DNA from: Hyphomicrobium sp. 99
GTDB lineage: Bacteria > Pseudomonadota > Alphaproteobacteria > Rhizobiales > Hyphomicrobiaceae
DNA: 64,000 nucleotides
NCBI RefSeq assembly: GCF_000384335.2
Contig: NZ_KQ031382.1
Span: forward strand, 2,181,545 to 2,245,544
Reading direction: 5' to 3'
A program made the position numbers and the translations under genes. This document shows, one piece after another, positions 36,086 to 44,222 of this stretch. The number at the start of each line of letters is the position of its first letter. Within the stretch, counting starts at the first letter, position 1. The notes beneath the pieces were generated by a model. That model was not told where the DNA came from. It did no database searches and was given only the letters and a program-made list of their open reading frames with translations.

Positions 36086-38062
36086 ATGCTCAGTTCGCTG
36101 AAAACGCTTGTATTCGGTCGAGCCATCGCAAACCGGGACGCCCGTTCCGAAAAGTTTGGCGTTCTCCGCGGTGTCGCCGCCATAGGGCTCGATGGACTGA
36201 GCTCCGTGGCTTACGGCCCGGAAGCAATGCTCACCATTCTCGCGGGCACCGGATTGGCCGGGCTCAACGTCCAGATTGGCATTGCCGTCGCCATCGTTCT
36301 GCTTCTCACCGCGCTCTATTTTTCCTACCTGCAAACAATCGGAGCATATCCCAGCAACGGTGGCGCTTACGTCGTCGCGTCGGACAATCTCGGATCTTAC
36401 GCCGGACCTCTCGCCGCTGCCGCTCTCATGATCGATTATCTTTTGACTGTTGCGGTCGGCATTTCGTCGGGGATCGGTGCCTTGATCTCGGCGGTGCCGA
36501 GCCTGCACCCATACACGCTCAGCCTCTGCTTGATCGTCCTTATGGGCCTGACCCTCGTAAACCTGCGCGGGACGGGTGAGTCGAGTACCTTTCTCGCGAT
36601 ACCGACTTACCTATTCATAGGCAGCATAGGCGCGATGCTGGCCGTGGCCGTGGCTCATGCTTGGGCCTCAGGCGGACATCCTGTTCCGGTCGATCCTCCG
36701 CCCCCGTTGCCGCCCGCAACGCAAACAGTCGGCATTTGGTTGTTGCTGCGCGCCTTCGCCAGCGGCTGCACCGCGATGACAGGCGTTGAAGCGGTCAGCA
36801 ATGGCGTCAATTCCTTCCGGGAGCCGAAGGTGCCCACAGCGCGAAGAACGCTCACGGTCATCGTCGTGACGTTGGGTGTCTTCTTGCTCGCGCTTGCAGT
36901 ATCGACACGCGCCTTTGACGTCATGGCCATGGATCAAACGCAGCCCGGTTATCAAAGCGTGCTGTCCCAGCTGACGGCGGCGGTATTCGGCCGAGGTTGG
37001 GCCTATTACATCACGATCGCCGCGGTCCTCGCGGTCCTGTGCCTTTCGGCCAATACGAGCTACGTCGGATTTCCGCGCCTTTGTGAAACCGTTGCAAAGG
37101 ACGGATACTTGCCCGGCGAATTTGCGATACCGGGCCGCCGTCTCGTCTATTCAGCGGGTATTGTCTTTCTCACTCTCGGAGCCGGCGCGCTGCTTATTGG
37201 GTTCGACGGCGTCACCGACCGGCTGATACCGCTCTTCGCAGTCGGAGCGTTTCTTTCATTTACACTGTCGCAAGTCGGCATGGCAGTGCACTGGCGCCGC
37301 AAGCTTCGAGCCTCGCAAACGGGCCAAACAACGGCCGCCCCGAATGAGCGGAAGCGGACTTTGGTGCGATTGTTCGTCAATGGCTTCGGAGCATTGGCGA
37401 CAGGAATAGCGCTCGCCATCATCATCGTCGGAAAGTTCACCGAGGGAGCGTGGATCGTTATCATCGCGATACCGGTTACGCTCATGTTTCTCCGGGCCGC
37501 CAAGCGCTTTAACGTCGAAGTCGATCGGCGCTTGCTGAGCGGTTGTCAGGCCCAAATCGATGTTCGTGATCACACAGCTCCGATCGTGATTGTGCCGATA
37601 CGCCGATGGGACTTGCTCGCGCGCAAGGCGGTCGAATATGCGCTGCGACTTTCGCCCGACGTCACGGCGCTTCACGTCACCAAGACACAAGGCCCCGACG
37701 TCCGAGAGAGGATCGGACGCTTGAAACAGAACTGGCAGAAATATGTGGAAGCACCTGTCCTGCAGAACGGCCTCCGTCCACCCCGCTTGGAAATCGTTCA
37801 ATCAGAATACCGCAGTCTGCTTACGCCAATACTTGATGCGGTCAAATCGATTGGCGAGCGCGACCCGCACCGGCCTTTGCTCGTCGTCTTGCCTGAGCTT
37901 GTGGAAGAGAATTGGTGGGGTTATCTGATGCACACGCATAGGGAAGCCCGGTTGCGCACGAAGCTATTGCAATACGGAGGCCCGCGCATCAGCGTCGTGT
38001 CTGTTCCTTGGCAGCTGAAGCCGCAAACGCCGGACGAGGGTCTTCAGGCGGAAAATTCGTGA
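36086..38062 (+). CDS. APC-superfamily permease, KimA (YdaO)-like
   Basis: A 658-residue transporter with about 12 membrane helices and a C-terminal cytoplasmic domain of about 170 residues. The N-terminal 'GLDGLSSVAYGPEAMLTIL', the 'IGAYPSNGGAYVVASDNLG' segment and 'FASGCTAMTGVEAVSNGVNS' closely follow the pattern of Bacillus KimA, a high-affinity proton-coupled potassium importer, and the cytoplasmic tail ('TAPIVIVPIRRWDLLARKAV') also corresponds. Potassium import is thus the best guess; an amino-acid substrate is the alternative. A family A repeat begins 6 bp after the stop. Confidence 0.8.
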   Translation: MLSSLKTLVFGRAIANRDARSEKFGVLRGVAAIGLDGLSSVAYGPEAMLTILAGTGLAGLNVQIGIAVAIVLLLTALYFSYLQTIGAYPSNGGAYVVASDNLGSYAGPLAAAALMIDYLLTVAVGISSGIGALISAVPSLHPYTLSLCLIVLMGLTLVNLRGTGESSTFLAIPTYLFIGSIGAMLAVAVAHAWASGGHPVPVDPPPPLPPATQTVGIWLLLRAFASGCTAMTGVEAVSNGVNSFREPKVPTARRTLTVIVVTLGVFLLALAVSTRAFDVMAMDQTQPGYQSVLSQLTAAVFGRGWAYYITIAAVLAVLCLSANTSYVGFPRLCETVAKDGYLPGEFAIPGRRLVYSAGIVFLTLGAGALLIGFDGVTDRLIPLFAVGAFLSFTLSQVGMAVHWRRKLRASQTGQTTAAPNERKRTLVRLFVNGFGALATGIALAIIIVGKFTEGAWIVIIAIPVTLMFLRAAKRFNVEVDRRLLSGCQAQIDVRDHTAPIVIVPIRRWDLLARKAVEYALRLSPDVTALHVTKTQGPDVRERIGRLKQNWQKYVEAPVLQNGLRPPRLEIVQSEYRSLLTPILDAVKSIGERDPHRPLLVVLPELVEENWWGYLMHTHREARLRTKLLQYGGPRISVVSVPWQLKPQTPDEGLQAENS

Positions 38063-38067
38063 TTTCC

Positions 38068-38107
38068 GCGCTGGCGGCCGGCGCGCCGAAGGCGTGTCGC
38101 CAGCGCC
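38068..38107. repeat. Family A palindromic repeat, copy 6
   Basis: Perfect outer stem GCGCTGGCG (38068-38076) / CGCCAGCGC (38098-38106), inner CGCC-gaa-GGCG. It follows the permease stop by 6 bp, as copy 3 does for cysS. Confidence 0.85.
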
Positions 38108-38244
38108 AACCATAACTTTAACCGCGACCTTGCAAGGGGTTGCATCCCTGGCGACATGGGGATACGCCGGGGCACAGCACCCGAAGACCATCAGAACCTT
38201 AAGCACGCCGGCATCACCGGCCGCTAAAACGGCTATGAAAAACA

Positions 38245-38757
38245 ATGTCCGACGACTATCCGCTCCGCCCATTTCTGCCAGCCGACGCCATGGTGCTGCG
38301 AGACCTCTTCGCGCAAAGCATCGATGAGCTGACGGCCGACGATTACGACGAAGACCAGCGCTTGGCCTGGGTCGCCACCGCCGAGGACGCGGCAGCTTTC
38401 CGCGACAAGCTTGCCGGAGCCCTAACCCTCGTTGTTCAGCTCGACGGCGAATACCTCGGTTTCGGATCCCTTAAGGACAATAAAACCATTGATATGCTTT
38501 ACGTGCATCCAGACTTCGCGGGTGAGGGGGTAGGCACCGCGCTTGCCGAAGCGCTCGAGAAGATCGCGGGCGCGCGCGGAGCCGAGGCGGTAACCGTGGA
38601 TGCAAGCGATACGGCCGTCCCGTTTTTCGAACGGCGCGGTTACGTCGGGGCGCAACGCAACTCCATTCCGCTCGATGATCAATGGCTTTCCAACACGACC
38701 ATGGTAAAGCGTCTCGCCGGCAACCCGGCGAAAGCCGAGCCACCAAAAGTATCATGA
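38245..38757 (+). CDS. GNAT-family N-acetyltransferase
   Basis: A 170-residue acetyltransferase. The acetyl-CoA binding motif A is 'DMLYVHPDFAGEGVGTALAE' (residues about 87-106), followed by 'VDASDTAVPFFERRGYVGAQ' for motif B. The substrate is unknown. Its stop overlaps the start of cimA (ATGA at 38754-38757), so the two are translationally coupled. Confidence 0.87.
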   Translation: MSDDYPLRPFLPADAMVLRDLFAQSIDELTADDYDEDQRLAWVATAEDAAAFRDKLAGALTLVVQLDGEYLGFGSLKDNKTIDMLYVHPDFAGEGVGTALAEALEKIAGARGAEAVTVDASDTAVPFFERRGYVGAQRNSIPLDDQWLSNTTMVKRLAGNPAKAEPPKVS

Positions 38758-40385
38758 GCAAAGAACGCCTCTATCTCTTCGATACGACACTGCGCGACGG
38801 CGCGCAGACGACGGGCGTCGACTTTTCGCTCGAGGACAAGCGCCGCTTGATGCGTGTGCTCGATGACCTGGGTATTGACTATATCGAGGGCGGGTTTCCC
38901 GGTGCCAACGCCACCGATACGGAGCTGTTCTCGTCGCGGCCCAATTTGAAGTCCGCGCGCTTCACGGCATTCGGCATGACGAAGCGCGCCGGGCGCTCGG
39001 TCTCGAACGATCCAGGACTTCAGGCGATCCTTCAGTCGGCAGCCGATAGCATCTGCCTCGTAGCCAAATCCTCCGACTACCAGGTGCGCGTCGCGCTCGG
39101 CATCACCAACGACGAGAACCTCGAAGCCATCCGGCAATCGGTCAGCGCCGTCGTCGAAACGCAGCGCGAGGCGATGATCGACTGCGAGCACTTTTTCGAC
39201 GGCTACAAGTCGAACCGCGACTACGCGCTCGCCGTCGCGAAGACGGCTTATGATGCCGGCGCGCGCTGGGTCGTCCTGTGCGACACCAATGGCGGAACGC
39301 TGCCGCATGAGGTCGAGCGTATCGTCGCCGACGTGGCGAAGCACGTGCCAGGCGCAAACCTCGGCATTCACACGCACAACGATACCGAAAACGCCGTCGC
39401 CAACACACTGATGGCCGTACGCGCCGGATGCCGGCAGATCCAGGGCACGCTCAACGGCCTCGGAGAACGCTGTGGCAACGCCAACCTGACGTCCATCATT
39501 CCGACGCTGCTTCTGAAGAGCGAATTCGCCGAAGCGTTTGCGACGGGCGTCACGCCCGATAAGCTTCGTACCCTCACGCACGCAAGCCGCGTGCTCGACG
39601 AGGTTCTGAACGAAGCGCCAAACCGCCACGCGCCCTACGTCGGCGAAAGCGCCTTCGCGACAAAGGCCGGCATTCATGCCTCCGCGCTGATGAAAGCGCC
39701 GGAAACGTACGAGCACGTCCCGCCCGAAAGCGTCGGCAACGAGCGTCGTATTCTCGTATCGAAACAAGGCGGCCGATCCTCGCTGACAGCGGCGCTCGAA
39801 CGCCTTGGCCTTCCGTCCGATAAGGATGACGCGCGCGTGCAAGCGCTCCTCGATGAGGTGAAGGCGCGCGAGGATCAGGGATATTCCTACGAGGCCGCGG
39901 AAGCGTCCTTCGAGCTTCTGGCGCGCCGGGCGCTGGCCAGCGTGCCGCGATATTTCTCCGTTGATAATTTCCGCGTGACGGTCGAACGCCGCGAAGAGCG
40001 CTTGCGTTCGCATAACGGCAACGGCACCGTTTCGCACGCGGTCGTCACCGTCTCGATTGCGGGCGACGACGCGCCGCTCGTCTCGGTTGGAGAAGGGAAT
40101 GGCCCCGTCAACGCCCTCGATAAGGCGCTGCGCAGCGATCTAGGCCGCTATCAGAAGCACATCGAGAATGTGGAACTGGTCGACTACAAGGTTCGCATCC
40201 TGACGCAAACGCACGAGGGCGGCACGGATGCCGTGACGCGCGTGCTCGTCGAAAGCCACGACGCGGAAACCGGCGAGCGTTGGACGACCGTCGGCGTCTC
40301 GCCGAACATCATTGATGCGAGTTTCGAGGCGCTGCTCGACAGCATCAATTACAAGCTCCTGAAAGACCAAGCGCAGTTCAGCTGA
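38754..40385 (+). CDS. cimA: (R)-citramalate synthase
   Basis: Condenses pyruvate and acetyl-CoA to citramalate, giving a threonine-independent route to 2-oxobutyrate and isoleucine. The 543-residue protein has the DRE-TIM metal motif 'FDTTLRDGAQTTGVDFSLED' near the N-terminus, 'GIHTHNDTENAVAN' with the metal-binding His pair, 'QGTLNGLGERCGNANLTSII' and a C-terminal LeuA-type regulatory domain (about 405-535). Features fit CimA/'TIGR00977' rather than 2-isopropylmalate synthase. It starts inside the stop codon of the GNAT gene. Confidence 0.9.
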   Translation: MSKERLYLFDTTLRDGAQTTGVDFSLEDKRRLMRVLDDLGIDYIEGGFPGANATDTELFSSRPNLKSARFTAFGMTKRAGRSVSNDPGLQAILQSAADSICLVAKSSDYQVRVALGITNDENLEAIRQSVSAVVETQREAMIDCEHFFDGYKSNRDYALAVAKTAYDAGARWVVLCDTNGGTLPHEVERIVADVAKHVPGANLGIHTHNDTENAVANTLMAVRAGCRQIQGTLNGLGERCGNANLTSIIPTLLLKSEFAEAFATGVTPDKLRTLTHASRVLDEVLNEAPNRHAPYVGESAFATKAGIHASALMKAPETYEHVPPESVGNERRILVSKQGGRSSLTAALERLGLPSDKDDARVQALLDEVKAREDQGYSYEAAEASFELLARRALASVPRYFSVDNFRVTVERREERLRSHNGNGTVSHAVVTVSIAGDDAPLVSVGEGNGPVNALDKALRSDLGRYQKHIENVELVDYKVRILTQTHEGGTDAVTRVLVESHDAETGERWTTVGVSPNIIDASFEALLDSINYKLLKDQAQFS

Positions 40386-40733
40386 CGTTTCGTCCACAGC
40401 TGCGGAGAAATGTGGCGACCGCACCACTGCAAGGAGAAGCGGCGGCTTTCGCCTGTCTCGTCGCGCCCGAGCATCACAAATCCGATCCAATGAATGGTCT
40501 GACGATTAAGCGATTATCATTGCTCGGATTATTCAAATCGCGGTCTTGAAATGCTGCGTTGCATCGTTGATCCGCATAGTGATCGAAAAGCAGCAGCAAC
40601 TTAAAATGACCATGTTCAGTGTACGAACAACTTGCCGCCGCATTGCCCCCTCGCTAGCAACAACCCGTGGATAAGCTGTGGACATCCGCAGTGGCGAATA
40701 AACGGGGAGACTAGTCGGGGAGCGAGTATTGTG
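40386..40733. other. 348-bp intergenic region upstream of the beta-barrel gene
   Basis: No convincing gene on either strand. The middle (about 40480-40625) is AT-richer than its surroundings and probably carries the promoter of the outer-membrane protein gene. A CGTGGATAA near 40666 resembles a DnaA box with one mismatch but stands alone. Confidence 0.5.
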
Positions 40734-41588
40734 ATGCGTAAGAGTGTTGCGTGTTTGGCGTTCATTTTATTTCAGTCCACCGGAGCATTTGCGGGCGGCA
40801 GCCTGAAGGACGCACCTGCACCGATACCGCCATCAGCGGACGGCTGGTCAGGCTTCTCAGTCGGCGCCGGCATCGGCGGCGTCAGCATTGATCAAAATTC
40901 CACCGCTAAGGCAAAGCGATGGGATAAGTTCTGCCCCTATGGATATGGATGGTGTTTCCACGATCATGACAGCATCTCAGGCGGCATGAATGATGACGAC
41001 TGGAAGGTCTTCGGTACGGTACAGGTGGGCTACGATCGGCTCATAAGCGACCGCATTTTGATTGGCGCATTCGCCGATTACGACTTCTACCCCAACGGCG
41101 ACGAAAGTTCCTCGGGAGGCAACAGCTATCAGTCGCTCTCGGGTGAGCTTCACCGCGACGGAGCTTGGACGGTTGGCGGACGGCTCGGCGTCCTGGTGCG
41201 ACCGGACCTTCTGGTCTACGGGTTGGGCGGCTTCTCACGCATGAACCAGAACGGGCAAGTGACCGCCAAGTTCGACAATTATTATTTGCCGACGAGTGTC
41301 ACTTTAAAGGCCGGCGACCTCGACGGCTGGACTGTGGGTGGCGGCATCGAGACCAAACTCGACAGGCTCGACAAGAGACTGTCTCTTAAGGTTGAGTATC
41401 GGTACTCGCAATTCGAGGGCGATAGTGGGAAAGGCTTTGACTCGAATTACGCGCTCAATTGCTGGGGGGTGCAGTACGCGAAAGAAAAAGCCCGCTTCGA
41501 TATCGACGACGCAACCGTGCAGTCGGTCCGCGCTGTGCTGGTCTGGAAACTACAGGCCGACGCCGCGCCGATCGAACCACTGAAGTAG
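40734..41588 (+). CDS. Outer-membrane beta-barrel protein (Omp25/OmpW-like)
   Basis: A 284-residue protein with a signal peptide ('KSVACLAFILFQSTGAFA') and a mature part of alternating strands ending in aromatic residues: 'WSGFSVGAGIGGVSI', 'WKVFGTVQVGYDRLI', 'ILIGAFADYDFYPN', 'WTVGGRLGVLVRPDLLVYGL', 'WTVGGGIETKLD', 'LSLKVEYRYSQFEG' and a last strand 'VQSVRAVLVWKL'. The pattern is that of 8-stranded barrels of the rhizobial Omp25/RopB type. The loop 'WDKFCPYGYGWCFHDHD' has two Cys and is unusual. Start at ATG 40734; a clear terminator follows. Confidence 0.85.
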   Translation: MRKSVACLAFILFQSTGAFAGGSLKDAPAPIPPSADGWSGFSVGAGIGGVSIDQNSTAKAKRWDKFCPYGYGWCFHDHDSISGGMNDDDWKVFGTVQVGYDRLISDRILIGAFADYDFYPNGDESSSGGNSYQSLSGELHRDGAWTVGGRLGVLVRPDLLVYGLGGFSRMNQNGQVTAKFDNYYLPTSVTLKAGDLDGWTVGGGIETKLDRLDKRLSLKVEYRYSQFEGDSGKGFDSNYALNCWGVQYAKEKARFDIDDATVQSVRAVLVWKLQADAAPIEPLK

Positions 41589-41611
41589 GAATTCGCATAC
41601 AACAAACACTC

Positions 41612-41655
41612 AGGGCACCTCGTCCGAAGTATCGCGTCGGAGGTGCCCTTTCTTA
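41612..41655 (+). terminator. Rho-independent terminator after the beta-barrel gene
   Basis: Perfect 10-bp stem AGGGCACCTC (41612-41621) / GAGGTGCCCT (41640-41649), followed by TTCTTATTT. It lies 24 bp after the stop and just before the convergent MoaD-like gene. Confidence 0.85.
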
Positions 41656-41671
41656 TTTGCCGCTCGCGCGA

Positions 41672-41968
41672 TCATCCTCCCGCAATCGCGCCGACGATCA
41701 GAAACGGCTGCGATCCAGCCGTGACCTCGTCGGGCAACGGCGCATCCATTGGCTCGTGGGAAAGATCGCGCTGACAGGCGAAAAAGCGCAAAAACGGCCG
41801 CCGCCGCTGCGTGACATGATCGCGAATGGTCCCGCGCAAGACCGGGTAGCTCGTCTCGAGCGCGTCGAGTAGCGACCGCTGTGTCACTTCCCCGGCCACG
41901 TCGAGCATCACTTCGCCTTTGATATTCGCGTGCATCCTGAGATGCGACGGCAGCACGACGCGGATCAT
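41672..41968 (-). CDS. MoaD/ThiS-family ubiquitin-fold protein with C-terminal Gly-Gly
   Basis: A 98-residue beta-grasp protein: '[20 protein letters not shown]' as the first strands, '[18 protein letters not shown]' as the helix, and '[20 protein letters not shown]' ending in Gly-Gly. The diglycine end is the feature that sulfur carriers use for adenylation and thiocarboxylation. It is longer than MoaD. Its ATG overlaps the stop of the beta-propeller gene (41965-41968), so the two proteins are made together. No E1-like MoeB/ThiF or molybdopterin gene is nearby, so the pathway is open. Confidence 0.8.
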   Translation of the reverse strand: MIRVVLPSHLRMHANIKGEVMLDVAGEVTQRSLLDALETSYPVLRGTIRDHVTQRRRPFLRFFACQRDLSHEPMDAPLPDEVTAGSQPFLIVGAIAGG

Positions 41969-43080
41969 GCGAGCGTTTGTACTTCGACCGAGAGTACCGG
42001 TGGCAAATCGTGAACGATGGCGCTCCAGGTATCGCCAGCGTCGGGGGAAGCGTAGACTTGCCCGCCCGTCGTGCCGAAGTAGACGCCGCACGTGTCGAGC
42101 GTATCGACCGCCATCGCATCCCGGAGCACATTCACGTAGCAATTCGTCTGCGGCAGCCCCTTCGTCAGCGCCTCCCATTCCTGTCCGCCCGAGCGGCTCC
42201 GCCAGACTTGCAGTTTCCCATCAATCGGGAAGTGCTCGGCATCGCTCTTGATGGGAACGACGTAGATCGTCTCCGGCTCGTGCGCATGGACGTCGATCGC
42301 GAAGCCGAAATCCGTCGGCAAATTGCCGCTCACCTCGTGCCAGGAATTGCCGGCATCGTTGCTGCGCATCACGTCCCAATGCTTCTGCATGAAAAGCACA
42401 TCCGGCCGGGACGGATGCATCGCAAGGTGGTGAACGCAGTGCCCGACTTCAGCGTGCGGGTCCGGTATGTGTTCCGATTTCAGCCCCTTGTTGATCGGCT
42501 GCCATGTTTCGCCGCCATCGTCCGTTCTGAACGCGCCCGCAGCCGAAATCGCGATGAACATCCGCTTCGGATCGACAGGATCGAGCAGAATGGTGTGCAG
42601 GCACATACCGCCTGCGCCGGGCATCCAATGCGATCCCGATCCATGACCGCGGAGGCCGGAAAGTTCAGCCCAAGATTTGCCCCCGTCACTCGAGCGGAAC
42701 AAGGCGGCATCCTCGACCCCCGCGAAGACCGTATCGGGGTCGGTGATCGACGGCTCGAGATGCCAGACGCGCTTGAATTCCCAGGGATGAGGCGTGCCGT
42801 CGTACCATTGGTGCGTGCCGGGAACGCCGTCATAAGCAAACTTGTTGTCGACCGGTTCCCAGGTCTTCCCGCCGTCGTCGGATCGCTGAATCTGCTGCCC
42901 AAACCAGCTGCTGGATTGCGATGCGTAAATCCGATTTGGATCGGCCCGGGATCCTTTGAGGTGATAGATTTCCCAGCCAGCGAAGTGAGGACCGCTGACG
43001 TCCCAAGTTTTACGCGTGCCGTCGGCCGTGAGAATGAAAGCACCCTTCCGCGTTCCAACCAATACCCGTACGCCTGTCAT
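41965..43080 (-). CDS. BNR/Asp-box beta-propeller protein (exo-alpha-sialidase-like)
   Basis: A 371-residue soluble protein with repeated Asp-boxes (S-x-D-x-G-x-x-W): '[11 protein letters not shown]', '[11 protein letters not shown]', '[11 protein letters not shown]', '[11 protein letters not shown]', the degenerate '[11 protein letters not shown]', and '[11 protein letters not shown]'. That spells a six-bladed propeller. No signal peptide is seen ('[20 protein letters not shown]'), so it is cytoplasmic, unlike secreted sialidases; the sialidase name is probably only fold homology. GAGGAAA precedes ATG 43080. It is coupled to the MoaD-like gene downstream; a functional link is likely but unknown. 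Confidence 0.85.
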   Translation of the reverse strand: MTGVRVLVGTRKGAFILTADGTRKTWDVSGPHFAGWEIYHLKGSRADPNRIYASQSSSWFGQQIQRSDDGGKTWEPVDNKFAYDGVPGTHQWYDGTPHPWEFKRVWHLEPSITDPDTVFAGVEDAALFRSSDGGKSWAELSGLRGHGSGSHWMPGAGGMCLHTILLDPVDPKRMFIAISAAGAFRTDDGGETWQPINKGLKSEHIPDPHAEVGHCVHHLAMHPSRPDVLFMQKHWDVMRSNDAGNSWHEVSGNLPTDFGFAIDVHAHEPETIYVVPIKSDAEHFPIDGKLQVWRSRSGGQEWEALTKGLPQTNCYVNVLRDAMAVDTLDTCGVYFGTTGGQVYASPDAGDTWSAIVHDLPPVLSVEVQTLA

Positions 43081-43243
43081 CGTTTCCTCGCCCGATTTTT
43101 TGCGCAGCCTGACCGTCAGAATGCCGATAATGACGGTTCCCTGCCAACCTGCCACCCCCGATTGGCGCGAATTCGACAGTTTCAAAATTTTTGCTCGCTG
43201 AATCAGCGCTGTCTGTGAACCGGGTGACACGCCTCTCCTCGCT

Positions 43244-43972
43244 GGCTACCTCGTGGCGCTCGCCCGCGAGAAGCATTTCTCTCGTGCGGCTGAACGCTGT
43301 CACGTAATCCAATCGACGCTATCATCTGGTCTCAAGGCGCTAGAGCGCGAACTCGACATGCGCTTAGTCATTCGCGGGCCCAGATTCCTGGGTTTGCCCC
43401 CCGAAGGCGAACGGGTCGACGTGCGATCGTTGTCGTCCATTGAGATCCAGAATGGGCTCGACAAATTCGAGATCGATGCCGGTCTCACTTACCTCGAGAA
43501 CGAGCCCCTCACGAACGTCCGTAAGAAAGCGCTTTATCGAGAGAGATATCTTTTCGTGACGCATGCCGATAGCCACCTGGCTCAGACGGATGCAATCACC
43601 TGGCGAGATGCGACCGCCGAGAACTTGTGCCCTCTGCATGAGAGTATGAAAAACCGCCGCGTCTTGAATAATCTCGTGGCATCACTTGGTCTGAAGTTGG
43701 CTCCGACCGTTACAACGGACTCTTTTCTCGCGGTCTGTTCCCACGTCTGCAGCGGCGAATGGTCGAGCATTGTTCCGCACACGTTTTCTTTCATCTTCCG
43801 AGGATGCAAAGAGTTGGGCTTGGTAGATCTCATTGATCCTGTTCACAGCCAAGCCATCGGGCTTGTCGCTTCGGCCCGCGATCCTCTATCTCCGCTCGCG
43901 CATGCGCTGATGCATTGTGCGACGCGCCTCGACGTCGATCAATTCGCAATCGAGACCGCCGACAAGGTCTGA
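43244..43972 (+). pseudogene. Damaged LysR-type regulator (formate dehydrogenase-associated)
   Basis: The frame reads as a LysR regulator but lacks its normal start and an internal block. Homology begins at 'YLVALAREKHFSRAAERC', missing about the first ten residues (no ATG; GTG 43253 is the first possible start). After 'FLGLPPEGERV' it jumps to 'DVRSLSSIEIQNGLDKFEID', losing roughly 55-60 residues that normally form the linker helix and first strand of the effector domain. The rest ('LTYLENEPLTNVRKKALYRE', 'WSSIVPHTF', 'RDPLSPLAHALM') is well kept and in frame. The intact relatives I recall lie beside formate dehydrogenases, as here. A working shortened protein cannot be excluded. Confidence 0.7.
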
Positions 43973-44222
43973 TCGACGGGATCGATCGGCCGACAAATCT
44001 CATGCGTTTGACCGAGAAACCATTGTCGCTGAAGCTCCGCTGGCCTCGGCAAAAATAGAGCTTTCGAAGAAGGCCGGTTGCGGGGCGAGGAAGCGCGAGG
44101 AGCGATGGTCGCGGCCTGTCAGGCAGGGCGCGGCGTGTTATCCTCACCGACAGCTAGTCAATCGTCCGAGGCGTCTCGGGCGAATCGCCACCTCATGGCC
44201 AAACCCATGACGGAGAAACACC

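Noticed and set aside
38679..40037. Long minus-strand open frame of 452 codons opposite cimA
   Set aside because: A GC-rich shadow of a certain gene, with no recognisable motif or ribosome site.
40666..40684. CGTGGATAA followed by CTGTGGACA as a possible DnaA box cluster or origin
   Set aside because: Only one 8/9 match, no further boxes, no dnaA, gidA, hemE or parAB nearby. Chance is more likely.
41965..43080. Calling the propeller a true sialidase
   Set aside because: Asp-boxes are shared by many propellers; no secretion signal and no Arg triad or Tyr nucleophile pattern could be pointed out.
41977..43218. Plus-strand open frame of 413 codons opposite the propeller gene
   Set aside because: The minus strand carries six Asp-boxes and a good ribosome site; the plus-strand product has no domain character.
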